Shown: positions 9,511 to 19,162 of the stretch, piece by piece
How positions within the stretch are numbered: the first letter of the stretch is position 1
How the letters are laid out: every line of letters begins with the position of its first letter
Assembly: GCA_023143375.1 (NCBI GenBank)
Contig: JAGLHQ010000046.1
Location: 1 to 33,187, forward strand
Source of the DNA: Planctomycetota bacterium
GTDB taxonomy: Bacteria > Planctomycetota > Phycisphaerae > Sedimentisphaerales > Anaerohalosphaeraceae
DNA length: 33,187 bases
Direction: 5' to 3'
The notes under the pieces: model-generated
Databases searched by the model: none
Told to the model about the DNA's origin: nothing
The model's input: only the letters and a program-made list of their open reading frames with translations
Position numbers and translations under genes: made by a program

Positions 9511-10593
9511 ATGGTTTTTGAAACTTTGGAATGGATCGGCGGGATCGACGGGCACCTGGAGCTTATCGATCAACGGTTGTTGCCCGGTGAGTTTACGAAG
9601 CTTAAATGCAAAACCGTCGCCCAGCTTTGGGATGCGATAAAGACGCTGGCGGTAAGAGGCGCACCTGCGATAGGAGTAGCGGCTGGGTATGGGATACCCC
9701 TTGCGATGCAGGCATACGACGGCAGCGAATTAAAAGCGGCGTACGCACACCTTGTTAAAAGTACCGAGCACCTTGCAGAGTCCAGGCCGACTGCGGTAAA
9801 TCTTTTCTGGGCTCTGGAAAGAATGAAAACTTATGCAAACAGCTTTATCGCAAACGATCCGAACTGTTCTATCGGCGAATTTAAAACAGCACTGCTTGGC
9901 GAGGCGCATGCCATCTGCCGCCAAGACAAGGAGATGTGCAAGGCCATCGGCGTTAACGGCGAAAAGTTTATAAAAGAAGGATCGGGCGTGCTTACGCATT
10001 GCAACGCAGGGGCCTTAGCTACAGCGGGGCAGGGGACAGCGCTGTCACCGATGTACGAAGCGCATGCCAACGGGAAAAAGTTCAAGGTTTATGTCGATGA
10101 AACCCGACCATTACTACAGGGAGCGAGGCTGACCGCGTGGGAGCTTACGCAGGCAAAGATCGACGCGACGCTTGTTTGCGATAACATGGCAGGCGTTGTG
10201 ATGAAGGCAGGCAAAGTCGATGCGATCATAACCGGTGCCGACCGGATAGCTGCCAACGGTGACGTTGCCAATAAGATCGGGACGTATACGCTTAGCATAC
10301 TTGCAAAAGCCCACGGCGTGCCGTTTTATATCGCCGCACCGTCGAGTACGTTCGATCTGGATATAAAAAGCGGTGACAAAATTCCCATCGAAGAAAGAGA
10401 TGCAGACGAGATATGCGAGTTTGGTGCAAGGCGTACAGCGCCGGAGGGAATGAAGGTTTTTAACCCGGCGTTCGATGTAACCTGTGCCGAGAACATAACG
10501 GCAATAATTACCGAAAAAGGTGTCATAGAAAAACCGAATACTAAAAAAATTGCTGCGCATTTGAAAACTGACAAAATATTAAAGCTAAAATAG
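9511..10593 (+). CDS. mtnA: S-methyl-5-thioribose-1-phosphate isomerase
   Basis: VAQLWDAIKTLAVRGAPAIGVAAGYG, VLTHCNAGALAT, VYVDETRPLLQGARLTAWEL, DAIITGADRIAANGDVANKIGTY, IPIEERDADEI. Confidence 0.95.
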   Translation: MVFETLEWIGGIDGHLELIDQRLLPGEFTKLKCKTVAQLWDAIKTLAVRGAPAIGVAAGYGIPLAMQAYDGSELKAAYAHLVKSTEHLAESRPTAVNLFWALERMKTYANSFIANDPNCSIGEFKTALLGEAHAICRQDKEMCKAIGVNGEKFIKEGSGVLTHCNAGALATAGQGTALSPMYEAHANGKKFKVYVDETRPLLQGARLTAWELTQAKIDATLVCDNMAGVVMKAGKVDAIITGADRIAANGDVANKIGTYTLSILAKAHGVPFYIAAPSSTFDLDIKSGDKIPIEERDADEICEFGARRTAPEGMKVFNPAFDVTCAENITAIITEKGVIEKPNTKKIAAHLKTDKILKLK

Positions 10594-10608
10594 AAGGGGT
10601 CTGGCACA

Positions 10609-11256
10609 ATGGAAGATATTGTTATTATAGGCGCAGGGGGTTTTGCTCGTGAAGTGGCGTTTCTTATTGAGGAGATAAATAAGGACAAATTAACTTATAA
10701 TCTATTGGGTTTTGTAGACAAGACCTCTGATTCAATCGGTCAGGCTGTTGGGAAACACAAAATAATAGGTGACGATGAATGGTTAATCGACAAAAAGATA
10801 TGTGCTGTTTTGGGTACGGGCATCCCGCGGATTAATTCTCGGATAATTACTAAGTTCGGCGGACTAAGTAATATAAAGTTTCCAAATATTATTCACCCCG
10901 ATACTATTTGGGATAAAGATAAAATCAAAATGCGAAGAGGGAATATCATCTGTGCCGGGAATATTTTTACAACGGACATCGAGATAGGATCTTTTAATGT
11001 TTTTAATCTAAGCTCGACTTATGGGCATGATGTACGGATACAGGATGCTTCGGTTTTTAATCCTGGCTCAAATATTTCAGGAGCCGTAACTATCGGAACG
11101 GGATGTTTGATCGGAACCGGAGCCAATATCCTATCGCATATTTCTATTGGAGATGGGGCAACTGTCGGTGCCGGAGCCGTTGTAGTCAAAGATGTCGATG
11201 AAAATTGTGTCGTTGTTGGGGTTCCGGCTAAGCCCATGAAGCCTAAAAAGGGATGA
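10609..11256 (+). CDS. NeuD/PglD-family sugar acetyltransferase (candidate to supply LegH-type activity)
   Basis: N-terminal Rossmann-like IVIIGAGGFAREVAFLIEEIN; hexapeptide C-terminus with GHDVRI (putative catalytic His), IGTGANILSHISIGDGATVGAGAVVVKDVDENCVVVGVPAKPMK. Confidence 0.85.
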   Translation: MEDIVIIGAGGFAREVAFLIEEINKDKLTYNLLGFVDKTSDSIGQAVGKHKIIGDDEWLIDKKICAVLGTGIPRINSRIITKFGGLSNIKFPNIIHPDTIWDKDKIKMRRGNIICAGNIFTTDIEIGSFNVFNLSSTYGHDVRIQDASVFNPGSNISGAVTIGTGCLIGTGANILSHISIGDGATVGAGAVVVKDVDENCVVVGVPAKPMKPKKG

Positions 11257-11326
11257 GTTGCGTGACTTAAATTTAGATTATATATTATTGACATGCTATG
11301 AGAAGCCGAATTTATGAGGGAATACG

Positions 11327-12376
11327 ATGAAGGTGCTATTTGATTTTGTACACCCGGCCCAGGTGCATTTTTTTAAAAATGCGATTCGTTGCCTAAAGCA
11401 GCGTGGCGATGAGGTGGTGGTTACTGCGCGTCAGAAGGATGTAACTATCGAGCTTCTTAAGGCGTTGGACATAGAGCACACCTGCATCAGCGAGAAAGGT
11501 TCGAATATGCTGGCGATGGGTTTTGAGCTTTTGGCGCGAGACCTGAAACTTATCAAGATCGTCCGTAAGTTCAAGCCTGATGTTATGGTTGGCCGAGTCG
11601 GTGTTTCCATTGGTCCTGTCGGAAAACTACTCGGCGTTCCGACGGTTATCTATGACGATATGGAAAAGGCTCGGCTTCAGGCTGCAATAGGGATGACGTT
11701 TGCTACGTATATTTGTACGGGCCTTGGGTATTACCGTGATTTTGGCAAAAGGCATGTTAAGTTTGCCGGTTTGCATGTGCTTTCTTATCTCTCGCCCAAA
11801 TATTTTCGGCCCGATCCGGAACCGTTGAAAAAAGCGGGTCTTGATCCAGCCGATAAATATATTTTTGTGCGCACTGTTTCGTGGGGCGCAAGCCATGACG
11901 TCGGTAAGACGGGCAGCAGCGACGATCAGCTTAAAAAGATCATAGACCGGTTGTCGAAATTCGGAAGAGTCGTTATTAGCTCCGAAGAACCGCTCGGTGA
12001 GTCGTTGAAGCAATATGAAAATCCGGTTCCTGTCGATCAGATGCACAACCTTTTGGCGTATGCCGGTTTGTGTCTTGTCGAGGGCGGAACGATGGCTGCC
12101 GAAGCAGTTGCTTTGGGCGTCCCTACGATTTGTCTTGAAACTTATGATTTCGGATACCTTAATGCTCTCTGGAAAGATTACGAGATGATATCTATGCCTG
12201 ACTCATTCGATGCAGCCCTCGATGAGGCCGAGAGACTTTTAAGCAAGCCGGACCTAAAGCAGTTTTGGAAGCAAAAACAACAACGGCTGTTAGATGAAAG
12301 CGACGATGTTACGGAGTTTATGGTCGAGATGATAGATAGGGCCGCCCTGGAGTACCCGGTTGCTGGAAATGAGTAA
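11327..12376 (+). CDS. DUF354-family protein (GT-B-like)
   Basis: MKVLFDFVHPAQVHFFKNAIRCLKQRGDEVVVTAR, FKPDVMVGRVGVSIGPVGKLLGVPTVIYDD, CLVEGGTMAAEAVALGVPTICLE; characteristic DUF354 layout. Confidence 0.85.
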   Translation: MKVLFDFVHPAQVHFFKNAIRCLKQRGDEVVVTARQKDVTIELLKALDIEHTCISEKGSNMLAMGFELLARDLKLIKIVRKFKPDVMVGRVGVSIGPVGKLLGVPTVIYDDMEKARLQAAIGMTFATYICTGLGYYRDFGKRHVKFAGLHVLSYLSPKYFRPDPEPLKKAGLDPADKYIFVRTVSWGASHDVGKTGSSDDQLKKIIDRLSKFGRVVISSEEPLGESLKQYENPVPVDQMHNLLAYAGLCLVEGGTMAAEAVALGVPTICLETYDFGYLNALWKDYEMISMPDSFDAALDEAERLLSKPDLKQFWKQKQQRLLDESDDVTEFMVEMIDRAALEYPVAGNE

Positions 12377-12527
12377 AGTCATAGTCTCAAGGCGGTTTAA
12401 GCGATATCAAAAAAGATTTGCAAAATAAGTAAAATGGATTAAACTGAATGAATCTAAGCTCAGATTTTTTTGGTGCTCAAAAGGGCTCTCAAAAACCATG
12501 CAAAGTCTTTAAATGGAGGTTTGTATA

Positions 12528-13505
12528 ATGAAAGTTTTTGTAACAGGTGCAGGAGGCTTTATTGGTTCGCATCTTGTTGAGACGCTTGTCGAACGTGGAT
12601 ATGAAGTAAAGGCCTCTATTAAATATAATTCCAAAAACAGCTGGGGATGGCTCGAACAGATACAGGGTAAAGATAAAGTCGAGGTTGTTTCCGGCGATAT
12701 CCGCGATTATGATTTTGTGTCGGATTCGATAAAGGGGTGCAAAGGCGTTTTCCATCTGGCGGCCCTTATCGGTATCCCTTATTCATACGTTTCGCCTCTT
12801 GCTTATATTCAAACAAATATCGTCGGGACTTACAACATCCTTCAAGCTTCTAAAGAGCATGAGTTGGAAAATATCCTTATTACATCTACGAGTGAAACTT
12901 ATGGCACCGCGCAGTATGTTCCTATTGACGAGGATCATCCGAAAGTTGGTCAGTCGCCTTATTCTGCCACTAAGATATCCGCCGATCAGTTAGCTGTTAG
13001 CTATAATAAGTCATTTGGGTTACCGGTAAAAATCGTCAGACCCTTTAATACTTACGGTCCTCGCCAATCAGCCAGAGCGATCATTCCGACGATCATCACA
13101 CAGCTTTTGGCCGGGCAAAAGGAAATAAAGCTTGGCGAATTGTCCCCCACCCGGGACTTGCTGTTTGTAAAGGACACTGCCAACGGTTTTGTGGAAATAG
13201 CCGAGTCATCCGGGACCGTCGGAGAAGCAATCAACATAGCGACACAAAGTGAAATATCGATGGGCGATCTGGCCCAAAAATTAGTCAATATGATCAACCC
13301 AGAAGCGGTAGTGGTCAAAGATGCCGAACGGGTACGTCCTAAAAACAGCGAGGTTGAAAGATTGTTCGGTAAAAACGAGAAGATACAGAAACTAACTAAC
13401 TGGCGACAGCAATATGACATCGAAAGAGGTCTTAAGGAAACTGTCGACTGGTTTAGGAACGACGAAAATCTGCGGTTATATAAGCCGGATATTTATAATG
13501 TGTAG
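12528..13505 (+). CDS. legB: NAD-dependent sugar 4,6-dehydratase, LegB-like
   Basis: MKVFVTGAGGFIGSHLVETLVERGYEVKASIKYNSKNSWGWLE, SETYGTAQYVPIDEDHPKVGQSPYSATKISADQLA, RPFNTYGPRQSARAIIPTIITQLL. ATG 12528 with upstream GGAGGT. Confidence 0.88.
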   Translation: MKVFVTGAGGFIGSHLVETLVERGYEVKASIKYNSKNSWGWLEQIQGKDKVEVVSGDIRDYDFVSDSIKGCKGVFHLAALIGIPYSYVSPLAYIQTNIVGTYNILQASKEHELENILITSTSETYGTAQYVPIDEDHPKVGQSPYSATKISADQLAVSYNKSFGLPVKIVRPFNTYGPRQSARAIIPTIITQLLAGQKEIKLGELSPTRDLLFVKDTANGFVEIAESSGTVGEAINIATQSEISMGDLAQKLVNMINPEAVVVKDAERVRPKNSEVERLFGKNEKIQKLTNWRQQYDIERGLKETVDWFRNDENLRLYKPDIYNV

Positions 13506-14610
13506 AAATATTTATTTGGATGCTCCTAACGTCGGGCAGGCAGAAAAGGAACTGCTAAGCAAAGCAATAGATTCGACTTTTGTATCTACTGTCGGGCCAT
13601 TCGTTCCGGAATTCGAGCAAAGGTTGGCTCGTTATCTTGGAACGGAAGGAGCAGTCTCTACCCAAAGCGGAACCGCAGCGTTGCACGTTGCTCTTTATGA
13701 GCTGGGCATCGGCGAAGGTGACGAAGTAATCGTCCCGGCTCTTACGTTTATAGCTACGGTCAACCCCGTACTCTACGTTGGAGCAAAGCCGGTTTTTGTA
13801 GATTCGGATATTAATACGTGGAACGTTGACCCTGAAGATATTGAAAGACGCATCACGAAAAAGACTAAGGCTATAATACCGGTACATCTTTTCGGTAACC
13901 CTTGCGATATGGATGCGATCATGGATATTGCCCGCAGGCACGATCTATATGTTATTGAAGACGCAACGGAAAGTCTTGGAGCCCGGTATAAAGGAAGCAG
14001 GACAGGGGCGCTTGGAGATTATGGTTGTTTAAGTTTCAACGGTAATAAAGTTATCACTACCGGCGGCGGCGGAATGGTGGTAAGCAATGACAAAGATAGA
14101 TTAAAGCATGCCAGGTTTCTTGCAAACCAGGCAAGAGACGAGTCCAGAGGCTATTTCCATCCGGAGGTAGGTTTTAATTACAGGATGACAAACATAGAAG
14201 CGGCTATCGGACTTGCTCAAATAGAAAAGCTCGACGGTTTTCTGGAGATGAAAAAAACTTTCAATAAGATATACAAAGATGAATTGAGCGATTTCGGGTT
14301 TATTTCTTTCCAGAAAGAACACGAAGGCGCAGAAAGCTGTTGGTGGCTGACTTGTATTGTTTTTGACAATGAAACAGACATACCGGAGATGCAGGAAAAA
14401 TTGAAGGACCAGGGGGTCCCTACTCGAAGGATATTTGTACCTGCGACGGATTTCCCGCCATATAAAGATCACAAGGAAGGCAAACTTGAAAATTCTTTTT
14501 CCATATACGAAAGAGGGTTATGTTTGCCGAGCTCGACATTGAATACCGAAGATGACGTGCATTATGTTTGTGAAAAAATTAAAAAGCTTGTTAGCAGAAA
14601 CCGATCATGA
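13498..14610 (+). CDS. legC: DegT/DnrJ-family PLP aminotransferase, LegC-like
   Basis: TQSGTAALHVALYELGIGEGDEVIVPALTFIATVNPV, VHLFGNPCDMDAIMDIARRHDLYVIEDATESLGARYKG, CLSFNGNKVITTGGGGMVV. ATG 13498 overlaps the legB stop. Confidence 0.88.
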   Translation: MCRNIYLDAPNVGQAEKELLSKAIDSTFVSTVGPFVPEFEQRLARYLGTEGAVSTQSGTAALHVALYELGIGEGDEVIVPALTFIATVNPVLYVGAKPVFVDSDINTWNVDPEDIERRITKKTKAIIPVHLFGNPCDMDAIMDIARRHDLYVIEDATESLGARYKGSRTGALGDYGCLSFNGNKVITTGGGGMVVSNDKDRLKHARFLANQARDESRGYFHPEVGFNYRMTNIEAAIGLAQIEKLDGFLEMKKTFNKIYKDELSDFGFISFQKEHEGAESCWWLTCIVFDNETDIPEMQEKLKDQGVPTRRIFVPATDFPPYKDHKEGKLENSFSIYERGLCLPSSTLNTEDDVHYVCEKIKKLVSRNRS

Positions 14611-14801
14611 AAAAAGGAATTATTTTAATAGGCAGCGGTGTGCACTCAATCGGTGAGGCGACTTTTGCAGGCAGCAAAAGTGTTACCGCGCAAGACATTA
14701 TAATACGAAGCAACCCAGCCATCGGCGCAGGAGCTTTCGTAAGGGAGTTACTTCAAGAAAGCGGAACCAGTGCCGGGAACCCGGCGAAGAAGATCGGATA
14801 A
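14607..14801 (+). CDS. 64-aa remnant or mini-protein matching the C-terminus of a NeuD-type hexapeptide acetyltransferase
   Basis: VHSIGEATFAGSKSVTAQDIIIRSNPAIGAGAFVRELLQESGTSAGNPAKKIG reads like the last ~55 residues of NeuD proteins. ATGA overlap with legC and 2-nt gap to neuB. Confidence 0.65.
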   Translation: MKKGIILIGSGVHSIGEATFAGSKSVTAQDIIIRSNPAIGAGAFVRELLQESGTSAGNPAKKIG

Positions 14802-14803
14802 AC

Positions 14804-15808
14804 ATGAGCAAGGTGTTTATAATAGCTGAAGCGGGAGTTAACCATAACGGCAGTGTCAAGCTGGCTTTGGAGCTTATCGCCGTCGCTGCAGATGCCGGTG
14901 CCGACGCGGTTAAGTTTCAGACTTTTAAAGCCGAAAACGTGATAAGCGCACATGCTCCAAAGGCAGCTTATCAGGAAGAAACAACGGGCAAAGAAGAATC
15001 GCAACTCGAAATGGTCAAAAGGCTGGAGCTTGGTCCTGCCGAACACAAAGAACTGATCAAGCATTGTCAGGCAAAAGATATAATGTTCATGTCAGCACCA
15101 TTTGACTTAGAGAGCATAGACTTGCTTTGCGAGCTTGGCCTTGAGATAATGAAGATCCCTTCCGGGGAGATAACAAATTTGCCTTATCTAAGAAAAATAG
15201 GCGGATTAGGCACGCGTATTATTATGTCTACAGGGATGGCAGATCTAAAAGAAATAGAAGATGCGCTTAATATTTTGCTTCAATCCGGAACCGATAGAAC
15301 CGATATAACAATATTGCACTGTAACACAGAATACCCTTCGCCTTTTGAGGACGTGAATTTGTCGGCTATGCTTACTATCAAAGATGCGATGAATGTAGAC
15401 GTTGGCTATTCTGACCATACGCTTGGTATAGAAGTGCCGATCGCAGCGGCGGCATTGGGAGCTAAGGTGATAGAAAAGCATTTTACTCTCGATAAAAGTA
15501 TGGCCGGTCCCGACCACAAGGCGTCTTTGGAGCCGGGTGAGCTTAAAGCCATGGTGCAGGCAATAAGAAATGTTGAAAAAATCTCTGGAGACGGAGTAAA
15601 GAAACCAAGCGCGAGCGAATTAGATAATAAACAGATCGCAAGAAAAAGCATTGTTGCTAAGAAAAACATCAAGGAAGGCGAAACTTTTAGCCCGGACAAC
15701 ATTACGGCTAAACGGCCCGGTTCGGGAATCAGCCCGATGGAGTGGGATAATGTAATAGGAAAGATCGCAAAAAGAGATTTCCAGGAAGACGAGATAGTAG
15801 AAGTATGA
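14804..15808 (+). CDS. legI: Nonulosonic (sialic/legionaminic) acid synthase with C-terminal SAF domain
   Basis: FIIAEAGVNHNGSVKLALELIAVAADAGADAVKFQTFKAENV, EIMKIPSGEITNLPYL, MSTGMADLKEIEDAL, HCNTEYPSPFEDVNL, GYSDHTLG, EKHFTLDKSMAGPDHKASLEP, AKRPGSGISPMEW. Confidence 0.93.
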   Translation: MSKVFIIAEAGVNHNGSVKLALELIAVAADAGADAVKFQTFKAENVISAHAPKAAYQEETTGKEESQLEMVKRLELGPAEHKELIKHCQAKDIMFMSAPFDLESIDLLCELGLEIMKIPSGEITNLPYLRKIGGLGTRIIMSTGMADLKEIEDALNILLQSGTDRTDITILHCNTEYPSPFEDVNLSAMLTIKDAMNVDVGYSDHTLGIEVPIAAAALGAKVIEKHFTLDKSMAGPDHKASLEPGELKAMVQAIRNVEKISGDGVKKPSASELDNKQIARKSIVAKKNIKEGETFSPDNITAKRPGSGISPMEWDNVIGKIAKRDFQEDEIVEV

Positions 15809-16992
15809 AAAAGAAGATTTGTGTTATTACAGGTTCCAGAGCAGAGTATGGCCTTTTAAGGCCTTTGCTCGAACAGATCGGCGCCGATCCTGACTTGACA
15901 CTGCAGCTTATGGTAACAGGAACGCACCTTTCCCAGGAATACGGTTTGACGTACAAGGAAATAGAAAATGACGGGTTTGATATCGATGAAAAAATCGATA
16001 TTGGGCTCTGTTCGGATACACCTGTCGGGATCGCGGAGTCTATGTCGCTGGCTATCAGCGGATTTGCTAAGGGGTATGAATCCCTTCGGCCGGACGTTGT
16101 TGTGGTTCTGGGCGACAGATTCGAAATATTTACGGCTGTCGCAGCGGCGGCGATAAGCAGAATTCCTATTGCGCATCTGCACGGGGGAGAGAGCACCGAG
16201 GGAGTTGTTGATGAAGCATTCCGCCATTCCATTACAAAAATGAGTCACCTTCATTTTACTTCCGCGCAGGAGTATCGTAAGAGGGTTATTCAATTAGGAG
16301 AAGCCCCTGACAGAGTCTTTAATGTCGGTGCTATCGGGCTGGATAATATTAGAGAACTGAAGTTATTATCCAAAGAAGATTTGGAAAAAGAACTGAATTA
16401 TAAATTCGGTAAGAAAAACCTGCTAGTAACGTTTCATCCGGTTACACTTGAGGACAATACGTCGCAAGAGCAATTTCAAATATTGCTTGATACATTGAGC
16501 GGCATGGAAGAAACGAATATTATTTTTACCAAGTCAAACGCAGATGCCGGCGGAAGAGCCATCAATAAAATGATCGATGACTATGTATCATGTAATCCGG
16601 AAACCACTATATGCTTTACCTCTATGGGCCAGCTTCGTTATTTATCGACGTTACAGTTTGTAGATGCAATGGTAGGAAACTCATCAAGCGGCATCGCAGA
16701 GGCACCGAGCTTTAAGGTGGGAACAATTAATATTGGGGATAGACAAAAGGGACGGATCAAGGTAGAAAGTATAATCGACTGTCAACCCTTAAAAGAAGAT
16801 CTCAAAAAAGCGTTCGACAGGTTGTATTCCCAGGGATTTCAGAAAAGCCTTAAGGGTATTATAAATCCCTATGACCAGGGCGGTACTGCAAAGAAAATAA
16901 AAGAAACTCTAAAGAGCTATGACTTGTGCAATATACTAAAGAAAAGCTTCTTTGACGTTAAATTTGATATAGGAGATATAAATGTCACTTAA
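15805..16992 (+). CDS. legG: Hydrolysing NDP-GlcNAc-type 2-epimerase, NeuC/LegG-like
   Basis: KKKICVITGSRAEYGLLRPLLEQI, LQLMVTGTHLSQEYG, VVVLGDRFEIFTAVAAAAISRIPIAHLHGGESTEGVVDEAFRHSITKMSHLHF, MVGNSSSGIAEAPSFKVGTINIGDRQKGR. Confidence 0.93.
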   Translation: MKKKICVITGSRAEYGLLRPLLEQIGADPDLTLQLMVTGTHLSQEYGLTYKEIENDGFDIDEKIDIGLCSDTPVGIAESMSLAISGFAKGYESLRPDVVVVLGDRFEIFTAVAAAAISRIPIAHLHGGESTEGVVDEAFRHSITKMSHLHFTSAQEYRKRVIQLGEAPDRVFNVGAIGLDNIRELKLLSKEDLEKELNYKFGKKNLLVTFHPVTLEDNTSQEQFQILLDTLSGMEETNIIFTKSNADAGGRAINKMIDDYVSCNPETTICFTSMGQLRYLSTLQFVDAMVGNSSSGIAEAPSFKVGTINIGDRQKGRIKVESIIDCQPLKEDLKKAFDRLYSQGFQKSLKGIINPYDQGGTAKKIKETLKSYDLCNILKKSFFDVKFDIGDINVT

Positions 16993-18061
16993 AGACATTC
17001 TGATCTATGAGTCAGATTCCACAAAAGAAGCCTTAAAAAGGCTCGACAAAACCGCTGTAAAGGCATTGTTAGTTGTAGATCAGAGCAAGAAACTACTGGG
17101 GGCTATTAGTGACGGAGACATCAGGCGTCACATATTAAAAGGCGAAAGCCTGGAAGGCGACATCGGTGAAATATATAACAGAACTCCCGTTTGCATACAA
17201 AAAGACAAGTTCTCAATGGAGCGGGCTAAAGAACTGTTCCTTAAGTATAAAATCGAATTGATACCTGTAATAGATGGCGAACACCGGGTGATAGAGTATG
17301 TAACGTGGGATCAGTCTTTCCCCAGAACGGAACAGCCGCCGTATAAGAAAAGCCAAATAAGCGTTCCTGTTGTTATTATGGCTGGCGGAAAAGGCTCACG
17401 CATGGAACCGTTCACTAAGATACTCCCAAAGCCGTTGATACCGATCGGCGAAAAAACTATTATTGAAATGATCATAGATGAGTTTAAGCAGCAGGGTGCA
17501 GAAAAATTTTATCTGACACTAAACCATAAAAGCGAGATGATAAAAGCTTACTTTGAGGGCATAGAAAAAGACTATGAAGTAAACTTTATTAAGGAAAAAG
17601 ATTTTTATGGAACAGCAGGCAGTTTGAAACTGATCGAAAAGAAGATCAGCGAGACTTTTATTGTTTCAAATTGCGATATCATTGTTAAAGCAAATTTTGA
17701 AAATGTACTTGCCTTGCATGAAGAACAAAACGCCTCATTGACGATCATCTCTTCTGTTCAGCATTATGAAATTCCGTATGGGGTAATAAATTTTAAAGAT
17801 GGCGGAGAAGTAGTGAATATTCAGGAAAAACCGGAGTATACTTTCACGATCAATACCGGCGTATATATCCTAAATAAAGATGTCCTGGAATTTATACCGG
17901 CCGACACACATATGGATATGACCGATCTGATCAAGATACTGACCGAAAAGGGCAAAAAAGTTCTTACATATCCCGTCAATGAAAAAGAATATTTAGATAT
18001 TGGCCAATGGAAAGAATACAAAAAAGTAACACAACATTTTCACGAACAGGAAACAAACTGA
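16982..18061 (+). CDS. CBS-domain nucleotidyltransferase, PtmE/LegX-like
   Basis: N-terminal CBS pair (ALLVVDQSKKLLGAISDGDIRRHIL) followed by VPVVIMAGGKGSRMEPFTKILPKPLIPIGEKTIIEMIIDEF; overlaps the neuC-like 3' end. Confidence 0.88.
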   Translation: MSLKDILIYESDSTKEALKRLDKTAVKALLVVDQSKKLLGAISDGDIRRHILKGESLEGDIGEIYNRTPVCIQKDKFSMERAKELFLKYKIELIPVIDGEHRVIEYVTWDQSFPRTEQPPYKKSQISVPVVIMAGGKGSRMEPFTKILPKPLIPIGEKTIIEMIIDEFKQQGAEKFYLTLNHKSEMIKAYFEGIEKDYEVNFIKEKDFYGTAGSLKLIEKKISETFIVSNCDIIVKANFENVLALHEEQNASLTIISSVQHYEIPYGVINFKDGGEVVNIQEKPEYTFTINTGVYILNKDVLEFIPADTHMDMTDLIKILTEKGKKVLTYPVNEKEYLDIGQWKEYKKVTQHFHEQETN

Positions 18062-18085
18062 TTTGATAAAGGCAGGATCGTTTTT

Positions 18086-19162
18086 ATGAAACAAAAACAG
18101 AAACCATATATTATCGGGGAAACCGCATATAATCACGAGGGAGATATCGACTATCTTTACAGGATGATAGACGAGATAGCCGAAGTCGGCTTAAATGCGG
18201 TTAAATTCCATTTGTTATTGAACCCTGAAAGCTACATGCAGAAAACACATCCCGCGATCCCCGAGATCAAAAAATGGATCTTCGACGAAAACCAGTGGGA
18301 TGCAATTATCGATCATTCAAATAAAAAAGGGCTGGACGTAATCGCTTTATGCGATGATGTCGAGAGCCTGGAGTATATTAACAAAAGCAAATTGGATGTG
18401 TATGCAGTCGAGTTGCATGCCACAGGATTAAACGATTATTTTCTGCTTGAGGCGGCTGTTGAATTTGGCGAAACGATCATTTTAGGGGTCGGCGGTTCGA
18501 CAATTGGCGAGATCGAGTATGCAATAGAATTTTTAAAAACCAGGCAGAAGGACGATATTGTTTTAATATATGGCTTCCAGGATTACCCGACTGATTATGC
18601 AAAGATTAATTTGTCTAAGATGCTTAAGATAGCCGCTTTATTCGATCTGCCCGTAGGATATGCGGACCACACGGCATTTAACGATCCAAACAATGAGGTC
18701 GTTAGTGTAATGGCAGCTATGATGGGCTTTAACATTTTGGAAAAACATTACACCCCAGACTTTGGCGCCAAGCGCATAGACCACCACGCCGCAGTGGGAA
18801 AAGAACAGATGATCAAAATAAAGGGCTTGATGGAACTGGCATTGACGGTCCATGGCAGCGGCGGGATGAAAATGTCAAAGGCAGAGTTGGAATACGGTAA
18901 TACCGGGCCCATGAAAAAAGCTATTGTTGCCAGGAAAGACATCAAAAAAGGACAAAAGCTTTCGCCGGACGATCTTTGGTTTAAGAGAACCGAGCAGCAA
19001 AGCCCGATCAGGCAAAGTCAGTTTTTGCAACTGATCGGTCTTGAGGTGATCAGAGATATAGACGAAGACGAAATAATCGATTACTCCAATGTTCGTTACA
19101 ACTTCCAAAAAGCCGATATAGAAAGCTTTACGCATTTAGATAATACCGGAGATTCCCAATGA
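18086..19162 (+). CDS. Divergent NeuB/SpsE-family synthase with SAF domain (second paralog)
   Basis: IIGETAYNHEGDIDYLYRMIDEIAEVGLNAVKFHLL, GYADHTAF, ILEKHYTPDFGAKRIDHHAAVG, SAF-like KAIVARKDIKKGQKLSPDDLWFKRTEQQSPI; canonical PSGE and STGM motifs are replaced. Confidence 0.85.
   Translation: MKQKQKPYIIGETAYNHEGDIDYLYRMIDEIAEVGLNAVKFHLLLNPESYMQKTHPAIPEIKKWIFDENQWDAIIDHSNKKGLDVIALCDDVESLEYINKSKLDVYAVELHATGLNDYFLLEAAVEFGETIILGVGGSTIGEIEYAIEFLKTRQKDDIVLIYGFQDYPTDYAKINLSKMLKIAALFDLPVGYADHTAFNDPNNEVVSVMAAMMGFNILEKHYTPDFGAKRIDHHAAVGKEQMIKIKGLMELALTVHGSGGMKMSKAELEYGNTGPMKKAIVARKDIKKGQKLSPDDLWFKRTEQQSPIRQSQFLQLIGLEVIRDIDEDEIIDYSNVRYNFQKADIESFTHLDNTGDSQ

Noticed and set aside
11288-11316. TTGACA upstream of the DUF354 gene
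   Set aside because: Good -35 box but no acceptable -10 at suitable spacing.
12418-12470. Possible promoter (TTGCAA-16-TAAACT) and AATCT/AGATT hairpin with T-run before legB
   Set aside because: Both boxes are weak and the stem is only 5 bp AT-rich; not enough to call a promoter or attenuator.
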